Under the pieces are notes generated by a model that was not told the DNA's origin, ran no database searches, and saw only the letters and a program-made list of their open reading frames with translations. A stretch of 64,000 nt of DNA from Caldisericia bacterium (GTDB lineage: Bacteria; Caldisericota; Caldisericia; JAAYUI01): the NCBI GenBank assembly GCA_017992475.1, contig JAGOOO010000003.1, forward strand, positions 62,001 to 126,000. Reading direction: 5' to 3'. Below are positions 26,670-37,800 of the stretch, piece by piece. Numbering within the stretch: the stretch's first letter is position 1; each line of letters opens with the position of its first letter. The position numbers and the translations under genes were made by a program.

Positions 26670-29600
26670 ATGGTTGCGAGAAAGTTTATGTCCGTAATTC
26701 TTGCAGGGGCCCTTCTTTTCGGGCTTCTCCCCATTGGCTCCGCACAGGCCGCATCGGTCACTGTTTCGGGAGTCATCTCGTCAGTTTCATGCTATTCTTC
26801 GATACAGGTTTCGTCCCCATCGCTTGGCAAGGTCTTTGATGTTGCCATTGTTGGCTCGACGATCATCACCGTGAATGGCGCGGTATCGCCGTGTACCGAT
26901 TTGCAACCGAACATGAGCGTTACTGTTGTTGGAGTTGACAACGGGGGTCGCATAATTGCGTCGAAGATAGCCGCACAGGGGGCAGGCTCTGTAAAAAAGA
27001 TAACTGCAACGGGGAAAATTGTTTCAACATATTGTCCGAATGCAATTGTTGTTGCGACCTCGTCCGGAAACATCCAATTTGATATTTCGAGGGCCATGAT
27101 AATGGGGCCGACAGGTTCGCTGTCCTGCGAAGACCTGGAAGTTGGAGACCCGGTGATTGTTAGCGGCGAACAGAGAGCAGATGGCAGCTACTATGCCAGC
27201 TATGTCAAAGTAAATACGGGCAGTGTTGGTTTTGTTGCCACAGGTAAAATAAGTTCGATCGATTGCTCTTCAGGCGAAATGGTGTTACAGGCGACGAGCC
27301 AGACAGTGAAAATCCTTATTGGCAGTGCAAGGTTTACGCTCAATGGAAAATCGGTTTCTTGCGATGAGCTAAAAGTCGGCGACTCAGCCCAAGTCAAAGG
27401 AACTGCGGACAAGGGTGTATACACTGCGCAGACCGTTGCTGTCACAAGGGAAACAGGCACATTCAATGTAACTGGCAAGATCGCCTCCATATCCTGCCCT
27501 TCAGTCATCTCCATCACTGTTTCTGGTGGAATGCTCACAATCAAGATAACACAAAACACCATCATAAAAAAAGGCGGTGTTGTTGTATCCTGTGGCGATC
27601 TCCAGGTTGGTGATTCAGCCACGGTATCGGGCACTGTTGAAAATGGCGTCTATGTTGCAGACATAATCAATGCCACTTCGCAGGTCCAAACTTTCACACT
27701 GTCTGGCACGATTGAAGCAACAAATTGCCCTTCTGAGATTACGCTGAAAACTTCTTCTGGCACGTTTACGATTGATGTATCGCAGGCCCAGATAAAGATT
27801 GGTGGAGTCGTGAAGCAATGTTCTGACCTCAAACAGGGTGATATTGCATATGTTTCTGGCGTGATGCAAAACGGGAAAAAGATTGCCCAGACAGTAACAG
27901 TGACCAGCTCTGACCAGACTACGGTTTCGATTGAGGGAACGGTGTTCTCGAAAAACTGCCAGACAAAGATGGTCACGGTAAAAAAACAGAACGGAATTAT
28001 TGTACAGGTTGTCCTTCCGCAGTCATTCACAAGAAATGGCAATGCGGCCACCTGCGATGACATAAAGATTGGTGACAATGCTTATATAGAAGGAACTCAG
28101 TCGGGTGCAACGATAGTTGCAACCAAGGCTGAGTTTGCAGGAGAAACTGGTGGTGGAGAAACCAAGACTGTCAGTGGCAAGATAATCACCATTGATTGCC
28201 AGGCACTTCTGATGGTCCTTGAGACTGAATCTGGTACTATACAGGTCAGATTTACACCGCTAACAAAATTCTTCAGAAACAACATATCTGCAGAGTGTTC
28301 CGAATTGGTGCCGGGTGACACAGCAAGTGTTACTGGCATCGAATCGCAGGGCATTCTTGTTGCAGAGACTGTCTATGCTATTGGCGAGGGTGGAGCAATC
28401 GCGCAATTTGAAGGCAAGATAACATCGGTTGATTGCGTACTAATGAAGATGACCATCAAATACAACGGCCTTGATATTTTGGTCATGCTCCAGGGCGCAA
28501 CAATAAAAAAAGATGGTGCAACCATAAACTGTGTCGACCTCAAGATTGGCGATACTGTTATTGTGTGGGGCAGCATTGTTCCAAACGAGGCAAAGGTCAT
28601 CGCAGTAAAGGTTGAGGTTGTGACCTCGGGCGGTGGCGGTGATTGCAATGGGCCGTTTACCTATACCGGCAAAATTGAAATGGTCAATTGCCTTGGACAA
28701 CCGCAAACAATAATCCTGGTTGTTGGTAACACAAAAAAGATCATTTTTATAACTTCTTCAACAAAAATAACAATCGATGGAAAAACCGCAACTTGCCAGC
28801 AGCTGAAAGCCGGCATGACTGTTACGGTCACAGGCAATTGCGTTCCAGACAAGGGCCTATACGCAACCGAGATAACCTCTGGCCAGAGCGAGTCAGAGCT
28901 CGGGACTGTCAGTGGAATACTTGGCGGGACCAGCTGCTATTACAAGAAGATTTCAGTCATGATTGATGGCGAGTATGACTACACCGTGTTCATGATTGAT
29001 GATCAGACCGAAATCATTGTTGATGGCGTGAAAACCACTTGCGCAGCACTCAGGTCCGGGATGAGAATTGTTGTCACCTACAAGGCAGTTGGCAACCCGC
29101 CAACCCTTGTTGCAGTCAAAATTGTGGCAACCACGCCAACAAATCCTCCTCCACCAACCCCACCACCGGGTGGCGGTTCTGGCGGTGGAAGTGGCGGCGG
29201 GGGTACTCCGCCAACACCGCCTGGTGGCGGTGGCTCCGGTGGAGGCACAACTCCAACCCCGGGTGACAACGAAGGTCAAGGTTTTGAGTCTGTTCTTACA
29301 GTCACAAAGATTGATTGCGCAGGCAAGACAATTGAAGGTACTGACGAATACAATGCCGGAACCAAAATGACTGTCAAGTTGAGCGAAAATAGCACAATAA
29401 ACTATAAGGACCAGCAGATAACCTGTGATAAGCTCAAGGTTGGCTATCTGATCAAGGTCAATGGAGTCAGGGGCAAGGGTACCAATGTAAATGCCACTAC
29501 TTGTGAAATTCTTCCGGTTTCACCTCTCCCAAACAAGATCAACGGTCGCATTGTCGAAGTCGATAAAGTAAAGGGCTGGGTGAAGCTGGAGCCGGTCAAG

Positions 29601-30932
29601 TCTGGCATCAGCACCATGTCGGTGAGCGGCGGTGTCAAGTCAGATGGTGACTACGTTCTCGTCTACATTGACCCAACCACGACTTTTGAGTACAGGGGCA
29701 GGAAACTCACCATCCAGGACCTCAGGCCTGGCGTAATGATGGAGATTTCGGGGCTTGTTGATCCGATCAATTCGGTGATGACAACCAATACGATAACGCT
29801 CTCGGCCAGGCAGGCAATTGATGTTACCCAAAAAGGTCGCGTTGCCGATGCCTTCTGCGACAAGAGCATGTTCTGGCTCATAACCGATGATCCGGAATCA
29901 AAGTATGTTCTCATTAAGCTTTCAACTGATACTGCAGTGACCCTTGAAGGCAGTAAAGCCACATGTGCTGATCTGGTGAAAGGCACAGAAGTGACAGTCA
30001 CTGGAAAATTGGACCCGTTTGATCTTTATGTTTCCGCGCAAAAGGTCGAGGCCCTTAAGCCCCAGATTGGTACAGCGACCATCGAGGGTGAAATGATGGC
30101 TCTGGATTCAACAAAACAGCAGCTCTGGATCAAGATTTCAGACGAGCAGGGCACGAGATTTGTTATGGTCAAATACAACACCGAAACCAAGTTCCTGGCT
30201 TTTGGGAAGGCCGGAACGGTGGCCGATCTTGTCTATGCGAGCGTACTCACGGTGACAGGCTCCTATGACCCGAGCAACCAGTTCATCTTCAATGCTGGAA
30301 CAGTGGAGTCGCTTGGAAAGTCCGAGGAAAACCTTTCTTCAACAGGCACCGTTGTCTTTGCCGATTGCGTCGGGAAGATAATCTTCATAAAGACCCAGAA
30401 GGGCGTTGAAAGGTTCGAGCTTGTCTCATCCACAAAGATAACAAGCGGTGACAAGCCGGCCTCCTGCGCAGACATCAAGGAAGGCCAGCAGGTAACGATC
30501 ACCTATGACCGCAAGGGAACAAAGGTTTTCACAACAAAACTCACGCTCCCGCCACCAAAGACAATCATCAAATTGACTGTCGGCCTTGGCGTCATATCGG
30601 TCAACGGCCAGAACGTTCTCATTGATGCACCACCTTACGTTAAGGGTGGAACAACAATGGTGCCAATCAGGGTCGTAACCGCATATTTTGGCGCATCGCT
30701 GACCTGGGGCCAGGCCGACAAAAGGCTCACACTCCAGAGGGGAAAGGACATCATCATCGTCTGGATCGGCAGGCAGGAAGCACTTGTCAACGGGAAATCA
30801 ACCCCGCTGGCCCAGGCCCCGGAATACGGTGCAGCCGACAGGATGATGGTCCCGCTAAGGTTCTTCTCCGAGGTGTTTGGTGCCCAGGTGGAGTGGGACC
30901 AGGCGAGCAAGACGATAACGATAACCCTCTAG
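26670..30932 (+). CDS. 1420-residue secreted protein of 15 Cys-paired OB-like repeats plus surface module
   Basis: A Sec signal peptide (to about residue 27) is followed by ten tandem units of 72-80 residues. A Gly/Pro-rich linker (about residues 820-870) comes next, then five more units and a C-terminal copper-amine-oxidase-N-type module (about residues 1310-1420, with VPIRVVTAYFGA and VPLRFFSEVFGAQVEW). Each unit reads 'V.GKI.S..C', strands, then 'C.DLK.GD...V.G'. Most units keep two Cys, one near the start and one before the DL motif, implying an intra-domain disulfide. The fold resembles DUF5666. A terminator follows. It is a plausible structural surface protein; no enzymatic residues are seen. 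Confidence 0.85.
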   Translation: MVARKFMSVILAGALLFGLLPIGSAQAASVTVSGVISSVSCYSSIQVSSPSLGKVFDVAIVGSTIITVNGAVSPCTDLQPNMSVTVVGVDNGGRIIASKIAAQGAGSVKKITATGKIVSTYCPNAIVVATSSGNIQFDISRAMIMGPTGSLSCEDLEVGDPVIVSGEQRADGSYYASYVKVNTGSVGFVATGKISSIDCSSGEMVLQATSQTVKILIGSARFTLNGKSVSCDELKVGDSAQVKGTADKGVYTAQTVAVTRETGTFNVTGKIASISCPSVISITVSGGMLTIKITQNTIIKKGGVVVSCGDLQVGDSATVSGTVENGVYVADIINATSQVQTFTLSGTIEATNCPSEITLKTSSGTFTIDVSQAQIKIGGVVKQCSDLKQGDIAYVSGVMQNGKKIAQTVTVTSSDQTTVSIEGTVFSKNCQTKMVTVKKQNGIIVQVVLPQSFTRNGNAATCDDIKIGDNAYIEGTQSGATIVATKAEFAGETGGGETKTVSGKIITIDCQALLMVLETESGTIQVRFTPLTKFFRNNISAECSELVPGDTASVTGIESQGILVAETVYAIGEGGAIAQFEGKITSVDCVLMKMTIKYNGLDILVMLQGATIKKDGATINCVDLKIGDTVIVWGSIVPNEAKVIAVKVEVVTSGGGGDCNGPFTYTGKIEMVNCLGQPQTIILVVGNTKKIIFITSSTKITIDGKTATCQQLKAGMTVTVTGNCVPDKGLYATEITSGQSESELGTVSGILGGTSCYYKKISVMIDGEYDYTVFMIDDQTEIIVDGVKTTCAALRSGMRIVVTYKAVGNPPTLVAVKIVATTPTNPPPPTPPPGGGSGGGSGGGGTPPTPPGGGGSGGGTTPTPGDNEGQGFESVLTVTKIDCAGKTIEGTDEYNAGTKMTVKLSENSTINYKDQQITCDKLKVGYLIKVNGVRGKGTNVNATTCEILPVSPLPNKINGRIVEVDKVKGWVKLEPVKSGISTMSVSGGVKSDGDYVLVYIDPTTTFEYRGRKLTIQDLRPGVMMEISGLVDPINSVMTTNTITLSARQAIDVTQKGRVADAFCDKSMFWLITDDPESKYVLIKLSTDTAVTLEGSKATCADLVKGTEVTVTGKLDPFDLYVSAQKVEALKPQIGTATIEGEMMALDSTKQQLWIKISDEQGTRFVMVKYNTETKFLAFGKAGTVADLVYASVLTVTGSYDPSNQFIFNAGTVESLGKSEENLSSTGTVVFADCVGKIIFIKTQKGVERFELVSSTKITSGDKPASCADIKEGQQVTITYDRKGTKVFTTKLTLPPPKTIIKLTVGLGVISVNGQNVLIDAPPYVKGGTTMVPIRVVTAYFGASLTWGQADKRLTLQRGKDIIIVWIGRQEALVNGKSTPLAQAPEYGAADRMMVPLRFFSEVFGAQVEWDQASKTITITL

Positions 30933-30954
30933 GAAATTTGCGTCTGGAATATTC

Positions 30955-30983
30955 AAAAAGGAGGGGGAAACCCCTCCTTTTTT
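30955..30983 (+). terminator. Intrinsic terminator
   Basis: AAAAGGAGGGG and CCCCTCCTTTT pair around GAAA and end in a T-run, 23 nt after the 1420-residue protein. Its A/T flanks could also serve the convergent flavoprotein gene. Confidence 0.85.
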
Positions 30984-31010
30984 GTTTGTGGCGGCCACAA
31001 AAAGACCCTC

Positions 31011-31721
31011 TCAGCTTTGTTTTTGCTGTTTTCTTGCCTTCAAGGCCGCAATTATCTGGCCCATTTTTTCCTTGTCCATGGTTGTCATCTGCTCGAAATG
31101 GTCTCTTGTTTCCTGCGATATTGCAAGTGTTTTTCCGAATTCCCTGCCGGCGTCCCTCATGAGTGCATAAACATCGGGGAATGTTGTTTCATCGTTGTCT
31201 TTGGCCATTCCGTCTGCAAAGGGAACAAGAAAATCCTGGGCATAGGAGCTGCCAAAAATCTGCTTCATTGTGGCCTTTAGCCCGTCGAAGTTTGACTTTT
31301 CCGGGAGCCCGCAGGGTGAGATCAGGACAAATTTTATCTTTTCAAGCCAGGTCTTTGAGTCCTTTGGGGTGGATGAGGTCGATTTGTGGAAAGTCTCCAG
31401 ATAAAGGGGCAACTGCCTGTCCAGGTAGTCTTTCACTTTTCCGGGAACGGTAAAGAAATAAAGCGGTACGGAGAGCACAACGAGATCGGCATTTCTGTGG
31501 TCCTCGACGATTTTTGCCATGCCATCGTTTTGGGCGCATTTCCCGGGTGTTGCAGTCCAGCAGCTTTTGCATCCGGTGCAATGCCCGATTTCATAGTCGT
31601 TTAGCATGATTTCCTGGACCTGATGACCCACATCCTCCAGCCCCCTGGCAAAATTTGAACCAAGCCTGTACGAGGCGGAATTTTTCCCTCTTGGACTGCC
31701 ATAGACAACTACTGCCTTCAT
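31011..31721 (-). CDS. Flavodoxin-fold NAD(P)H-dependent oxidoreductase
   Basis: The 236-residue cytoplasmic protein begins MKAVVVYGSPRGKNSASYRLG, the FMN phosphate loop of the flavodoxin/NADPH-dependent FMN reductase family. CTGCKSCW followed by GKCAQNDGM recalls the Cys cluster of iron-sulfur flavoproteins, but spacing is looser and Fe-S binding is not assured. VPLYFFTVPGKVKDYLDR is the flavin-contacting loop and dimer helix. It likely reduces quinones, nitro compounds or a protein partner; the substrate is unknown. It is monocistronic by position. Confidence 0.85.
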   Translation of the reverse strand: MKAVVVYGSPRGKNSASYRLGSNFARGLEDVGHQVQEIMLNDYEIGHCTGCKSCWTATPGKCAQNDGMAKIVEDHRNADLVVLSVPLYFFTVPGKVKDYLDRQLPLYLETFHKSTSSTPKDSKTWLEKIKFVLISPCGLPEKSNFDGLKATMKQIFGSSYAQDFLVPFADGMAKDNDETTFPDVYALMRDAGREFGKTLAISQETRDHFEQMTTMDKEKMGQIIAALKARKQQKQS

Positions 31722-31907
31722 TTTGCCTCCTTGTTTGTAGTTGCTCTAGCATAAATTTTTGTGCTTATCAAGTTCTGGCTTTGAACCAGCAATTGACAGA
31801 CATTTGCATTGCTTTTCTACGAAACGCTGCCATCAAGGTGCAAATAATCCCAACTTGCGCCCAACTGGTACTTAATAGTAGACTCATCAAAGAGGAGGAG
31901 GTTGGGA

Positions 31908-33419
31908 ATGAAGAAATGCTTTTCCTTGTTTTTATTGATGTCATTGCTCATCTTTCCACTGGCAACCGGCACATCAAAAACATCGGACTTTGGTGTTGCA
32001 ACCAGAAGCCGGGGGAAACTGGATTTCAAATCAAGGAGCCCTTATGTTTTGTTCACTTGCCAGAGGGAAGGATTTTTTGAGGTAAGGTCGTTGCAAACAG
32101 GGAAAAGTGTTTTTTGCCATGGCTGGGTTGATTACAGCCATGGGCCCTTTCTCGAAGATGGAAAAATAACTTTTTATGATCCAGACAAGGGTGCCAAAAG
32201 CAATATGCGCATGGATTTTGACGGAAACGTGGAGTATTTTGACCCCACAATCAACCAGACCAATCCACCAACCAGACACAAGATTGTCCAGAACGCCGAC
32301 AAATCCTATACTCTTAGAGTTTTATCTGTAGATGGCGATAAAGAAATCTGGACAATGACTACAAAATCGGGAGAGAAAATTGAATACAAAGATGGCTGGT
32401 TTTTGTATTCTGGCTCAGGGTTTATGAAGGTGCTCAACCCGATTACCGGGGAGATTGCCCTTGCTCTGGAGGGCAAGACTGTCCAGTTTGCAGGACAAAA
32501 CGATGATTTTGGTGTTTTCTATGTTTTTGATGGCCCAAAGGATTTCGTTTGCCAGATTCTGGACTGGAAAACCCTGAAATTGCTGGTAAAAACAAAAATC
32601 CCCTCGGCTGTGACTCCAATATTTGGAAATGGCGAAGTTATTTTCGTTTGTAGAATAGACAGGCGGTTACCTGATGCCATAAAAATAGAGTCAAACTGGG
32701 GCTGGACAAGATACACCAGAGAAAAGGGCATTGAAAATTTCTCTTTTTCAGTCGAGGGTGTGTTTGAACCGGCAACAAATGAAGTGATTGATGCAAAAGG
32801 TTATCTCTTGTCATTTGCCACAATTGATCCGCAGAAGCTTGTGGTCGTTGATGCAAGAATCGGAAAGGCCGTTTTTGAGAGGCCGTTTTACCCGGAAATT
32901 GCCAATTTTTTTGGCGATGTTCTTTACTACCAGTCCTGGTTTGATTGTGGCGCAGTGGATACGGCCACCTGGAGAACGCTCTGGAGATTTGGTTTTGGCG
33001 GGGAAGCCGGAGAGTACGATGGCTACAAGTACTATGTCCAGAACATGGTTTTTGGGGAAAAAGATGAGGGGCCACTTCTCCGGTTTGAAGTTATCGATCT
33101 GAAAACCGGACTCCTGGAGCCTTATGAATATCTGGTTCCATACAACTGGTCGGAGATTGTTTTTACAAAGCACGGAATCGTCACCTTGCCAACTGAACAG
33201 AGCTTTTCAAGGGGTACCAGGCCAGGCTTTGCGCTTTTTGCCCCTGGCCTTGCCGAACCCATTTATTCATTGCACAAGAATTTGGGCGGATGGGTAAAGC
33301 ACTATGAAATAACTGACAATGGAGAATTTTTGTTGTTGGAGGTGGTGACCCCATCAACAGGCGAGACTCGCAGATACAAGCTTGCTATTGCAGATGGTTC
33401 CCTTGAATTTTTGAAGTGA
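31908..33419 (+). CDS. Secreted beta-propeller-like protein, unknown function
   Basis: A signal peptide (MKKCFSLFLLMSLLIFPLATG) precedes about 480 residues of beta-rich repeats such as YVLFTCQREGFFEVRSLQTGK and VVDARIGKAVFERPFYPE, consistent with a divergent PQQ/YVTN-type propeller. I place the start at ATG 31908, where GAGGAGG lies 7 nt upstream; a TTG two codons earlier lies too close to that site. TTGACA at 31793-31798 has no matching -10. It faces the gene at 33462 tail to tail. Confidence 0.75.
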   Translation: MKKCFSLFLLMSLLIFPLATGTSKTSDFGVATRSRGKLDFKSRSPYVLFTCQREGFFEVRSLQTGKSVFCHGWVDYSHGPFLEDGKITFYDPDKGAKSNMRMDFDGNVEYFDPTINQTNPPTRHKIVQNADKSYTLRVLSVDGDKEIWTMTTKSGEKIEYKDGWFLYSGSGFMKVLNPITGEIALALEGKTVQFAGQNDDFGVFYVFDGPKDFVCQILDWKTLKLLVKTKIPSAVTPIFGNGEVIFVCRIDRRLPDAIKIESNWGWTRYTREKGIENFSFSVEGVFEPATNEVIDAKGYLLSFATIDPQKLVVVDARIGKAVFERPFYPEIANFFGDVLYYQSWFDCGAVDTATWRTLWRFGFGGEAGEYDGYKYYVQNMVFGEKDEGPLLRFEVIDLKTGLLEPYEYLVPYNWSEIVFTKHGIVTLPTEQSFSRGTRPGFALFAPGLAEPIYSLHKNLGGWVKHYEITDNGEFLLLEVVTPSTGETRRYKLAIADGSLEFLK

Positions 33420-33461
33420 TCGAAGCTTAAGGGTTTATGGAACTAATTGTTTTTGGGTTTG

Positions 33462-34820
33462 TCATTTTTCTTCCAGATATTCATACACTCTGTGGTGCAG
33501 CGTCACCTGTGCCCGGTTCCTGAAAGCTTCGGCAACACCAAACGACCAGACAGAGTTTTTTGAGTATAGCATGCAATTCTCGCCCTTGGCGTCAAAGAGT
33601 GCCGTCTCGACCTCCTCTGGCGTGTCTTCAAAATTTGTCCTTGAAAGGTAATGGATTTTGCTTGTGAAGTAGTCAAAAATTGTTGCTTTGTAGGCCAAAA
33701 CTTTGTGTTTTCCGAGAGATTCATAACTGACAATGAAAATTGCATTTTCTCCGCCGTTTTCATTGAAACTCGTACAAGTCAGCAATTTTGCATTTTTTGT
33801 CTGGCTGATGCCGTCATATGCGAAATATGCAGCTTTTTGGGGCACTTGCTGTTTCCCGCCAAAATAGGACACACAGCCGTTCACAAAAAACAGGCCACCG
33901 TCAAAAGGAAAGAGCATGTTTGCCAGGCCGGGGCGCACACCGTCATGTTTTATTGAGAATATGAACCTGGATTCCCTCTGGTCGAACAAAAACAATTTTT
34001 GGCCGTCATAGATTGAGATGATTCCCCTGTCTGGGTTTTTGGTGTTTCCGCAAATGAAGGATTTTTCGATGTCTCCCTTGGTCCCAAGCGGGATTTTCTT
34101 GTAAGGGGTTATTTTTTCTTTGAACACGGTGTAAAAAATCAGGTTTGTGCCGTCATAGCCAATAAGACCACTGGAACCATTTTTGTAATTTTCCGCAAAA
34201 ATGGTTTTGGGTTCAAATGGGTATGATGCCAGCTCGCCGGTGTTGCTGTAATGGAAAACTTCCCCTCTTTTGTTTGTGCAGAGAATGATTGTCTTGTTGT
34301 CGTCAAATGGCAGGTACCGGCCAATTATTGTGTCTGCGTATGTCTCCACATAAAAAGCGTTCTCGAAATGCTTGTAGTAGTCAGAAAAAACCGTGTGGAC
34401 ATTTTCAACCTTATAGAGAACAAGAGCATTGCTCGTGTCACTTTCAAAGATGGCCGCAATGTTGGTTGTGCTGGTGTCATGACTGCCTGGAATTGGGTCT
34501 TTCTTGATATTTATGCTTAGAAGTTTACCAGGCGACTCTATATTGGTCAGCGTTTCTTTGAGATTTTCCGTTAGAATGTACAGGCCGCAATCTGATTTGT
34601 CAAAGACAACCGGCAAATACCCCTTGCTCGTGTCTTTGGGGTCCTCGTACAGATAGCCGACGATTTCTCTGTCGGTGTTGCTTGCAACCAGCTTGAGTTT
34701 GGCGCGTCCCGGATCAAGAATTATCGCGGCCAAAACCAGCGAGCTGGTCACCAGAATTATTACCACCCAGTAAATCAAATTTTTGTTTATCCCTGCCCCT
34801 GTTTGCCCAGCTTCGCTCAT
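33462..34820 (-). CDS. Membrane-anchored beta-propeller-like protein, paralog of 1569-2906
   Basis: The 452 residues comprise a short N-terminal tail, one hydrophobic anchor (about residues 15-35) and a long outer domain. Blades carry LIGYDGTNLIFYT and IISIYDGQKLFLFDQ, which match the protein at 1569-2906. No lipobox is present here, unlike the Cys in that paralog. GGAGG precedes the ATG. It lies downstream of the 1978-residue propeller protein on the same strand with a 48-nt gap and may be co-transcribed with it. Confidence 0.75.
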   Translation of the reverse strand: MSEAGQTGAGINKNLIYWVVIILVTSSLVLAAIILDPGRAKLKLVASNTDREIVGYLYEDPKDTSKGYLPVVFDKSDCGLYILTENLKETLTNIESPGKLLSINIKKDPIPGSHDTSTTNIAAIFESDTSNALVLYKVENVHTVFSDYYKHFENAFYVETYADTIIGRYLPFDDNKTIILCTNKRGEVFHYSNTGELASYPFEPKTIFAENYKNGSSGLIGYDGTNLIFYTVFKEKITPYKKIPLGTKGDIEKSFICGNTKNPDRGIISIYDGQKLFLFDQRESRFIFSIKHDGVRPGLANMLFPFDGGLFFVNGCVSYFGGKQQVPQKAAYFAYDGISQTKNAKLLTCTSFNENGGENAIFIVSYESLGKHKVLAYKATIFDYFTSKIHYLSRTNFEDTPEEVETALFDAKGENCMLYSKNSVWSFGVAEAFRNRAQVTLHHRVYEYLEEK

Positions 34821-34868
34821 TTTTTGCGCCTCCAGCTGTTTGTTGATCTATCCAAAACACCGTATATC

Positions 34869-37800
34869 CTATTTGACACCCGAAGTGATGGTTATTTTTT
34901 TGGTCTTCTGGTCATAGTCAAGTTTGCACCCGAGGTTTTCGGCAAGGAACCTCATTGGGACAAGCGTCCTTCCACCAGAGATTATTGGCACCACCTTGGG
35001 GTTCTTGGGGTCTATCTGGATCTCTTTTATGTTGACAGTAGCTTTTTCATGACCAATCCTCATTCTGATCGTGTTGCCATTCAATTTAACTGTAACTTCT
35101 TTCCATTTATCATTCCATAGCGTGTCGCCACCCATCGGTTCGGCCACAAATTTCGCAGGCAGGTATGTGATTCCCCCGATTGTCTGAAGCTTTACTCCCA
35201 TGTCCTGCTCCGCTCCATCAGCCTTGAATTTGCTGCTGCCAATCTGGAACTCCAGCTTTTTTGCTGCACCTTCGGAAAAGCAATAGAGATAATTTGGTTT
35301 GTTGACCACGAAGAGATAATCTTTTATCGGCACGACGAAAGATCTGCGGTTGATGTAGGATTTTTTATTGTCACTGCTGCCATCAAAACAGAAATCAAAG
35401 CTTCCTGTTTTTGTATTTGTCAAAGTGTTGAATATTTCGAGGTTACTACTTTCAAAGAAGGAAAAATCCAGGGAAGATGAATTGCTTGCGTAAGCGTAGT
35501 CCCCGGACCTTGCGTAGCAATTCATATAGGATTTGTCTTCCCAGATGCATCTCCCGGTCTCTATGTCAATAAACATGTTTCTACACCTGAGCTTGCCATC
35601 AGAAAACGGGTTTTCATCATAGTTAAGTGGCAGTGAGTAGAGCTTTTTACCACTGGATGCATCAAAACAGCATAAGCCCTCCCAATCAAGGAAAGTCATA
35701 TTGGAATGAGCTTGCACATAAACCACATTGTTTTTTATGAAGATATTGCCGATTTTGGTAGATTGAATATCACCAAAAATAGGTCTATTATTTTCGTCTG
35801 CATCAAAAAGCACTTGTTCCCAGAGAATTTTTCCACTTTCTACATTAAAGCATGACAATGTACATAAAATGTCATTTGGAGAACTGTCATGATATCTTCT
35901 GCCCTCCAAGCGGCACAAAAAAGCCTTGTTTGAATCAAATGCCATTTGGGAAGCAATGCCTTCAATATAATCGTAGGTATTAAGATTTTTATAAAGACCA
36001 TAAGGATTGTCCTTATTTCTCTTGTATTTTGTCTGTGCCATCCAGAGCGTCTTGCCTGTTTTGGAATCCAGGCAATACAAGTTCCCAACAAAGACAAAAA
36101 CCTTTCCTTTGTAGCAGTAGATTTCATCAATGATCATTTCTTCATCCATTTTGAAATTTTTTGCTGTCCAGAGCTTTTTGCCTTTCACCTCGTCATATTT
36201 GTGCACCTGTTTTCCATCTGCAACATAAAAAGCACCTTCATGGTCCGGGGTGCCAAGTGTTTTGCATTCCGGTGACTTGATAAATATTGTTTTCTTCAAA
36301 CCATCAAGGCTGTAGTTTTCCAGGGCGCCATTGTTTAATGCAACAACCTTGTCTTTTGTGAGATAGGCATCTGGCCAGGCCGTCACTTTTTTCAAGTTCT
36401 TCTTTGGCCCGCATGCCTCTGGATAAATGAATAGCTGGTTGAGCTCGTTTTCCAGGAAAGAATCTGCGCATGCCGTTTCTGGTTTTTTGTTTTCAACATA
36501 GCCCCTCAGCTGGAGCCGTTTTTCTGGCCCCGGCCACCTGATTACCAGTTCTCCCCTGAGCGCCTTTCCATTCTCTGGCGATGTGTTTTCCGAAAGGTCC
36601 ATTGTCAGCTTGAGTTTTTTCTTTTCGCCGGGCCCAAAGGCGAGCTCGCTTGTTTCTGCCGTCACCGATGGAGTTGTGACCTCAATGGTCATTTTCACCT
36701 GGTTTTTTGAGAGGTTTTCAATTGTCGCCCAAATGTCCTTTTTTGTCCCGGGGGCAACCGTCCTGAAGTCATAAAAGTTTTCATCCAGCAAGAATCCGTC
36801 ACCGCTGGAATAGCAATAAATGCTTCCATTGGCTTTTACCACAAAGAGTTTGTCACCAGCACAAGCTATCAGTCCTAATCCAAATCCGTTTGGGGTCCAA
36901 AACCTCCAGTTTGGTATGGAGTCTTCCTGAAAAGAGCCTGATTTTGTGTTGAAACCGAACAAATTCATTGCGCTGAGAAAATAGATTTTGTCTCTGGCAA
37001 TCATTGGGTAACTTGATGTCTCAAATTCCAGTTTTCTTATAATTTTTCCGTTGAAAACATCTACGATATTAACGTGGCAATAAGGACTCCTATCTATATC
37101 GTAATAATCTTCTGCTCCAGCTTTGTTTAGGAAAAAATCCATACATATTGTGCTAATTGTTACAAAAAATCCATTTGCGGCAAATATTGATGGAGTATCA
37201 TAACATCCCCCATAAGAAATAAACGTTTTCCACAATATCTTGCCAGTTATCCCGTCTATCCCCAAAGTGTTGCCACATATCAAAATACCATTTGTATAAA
37301 AAATGTTCGAATTATAAATATCTAATTTTGATATGTCATTTTCCCAGATCTTTTTTCCAGTCCTGGCATCCAGGCAGGTCAGCAGTGTTTTTCTATCTTT
37401 GTAATCACCATAATAGTAATATGAAAAAAATTTTCCATTGCCAACAGCAAACTCGTTGGTTTTAGTTTCCCACAGCTTTTTTCCATCCCTTGTGTCATAA
37501 CAGCCATTTTTGGAATAGAGCAACCCGTCATACACCATGAAATTGGAGCTATCAGGAACAAAATTGCTCCACAGTGTTTCACCCGTTGCCCCTAAAAGGC
37601 ACGTCAATGTGTTTCCTGTTTTAGCGTACAATTTTCCATCGCACCAAACCATATTTTCTGTATAGAATTCCTTCTCCCAGTCAACTTTGCCGCTTGATGA
37701 ATCAAAACATCTTAAATAGTGAATCTTTCTTATGATATTGGAAGATTTTTCATCATCGGTAATTTTGTCATAAGTGAACAATTTTCCATCGCCGCACAAT

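Noticed and set aside
29140-29270. GC-rich tandem repeat as a recombination or mobile-element mark
   Set aside because: It is the in-frame Gly/Pro linker of the 1420-residue protein with no flanking inverted repeats.
31793-31821. A TTGACA promoter for the secreted protein at 31908
   Set aside because: The -35 is perfect, but at 17 nt the -10 would be TCTACG, which is too weak to claim.
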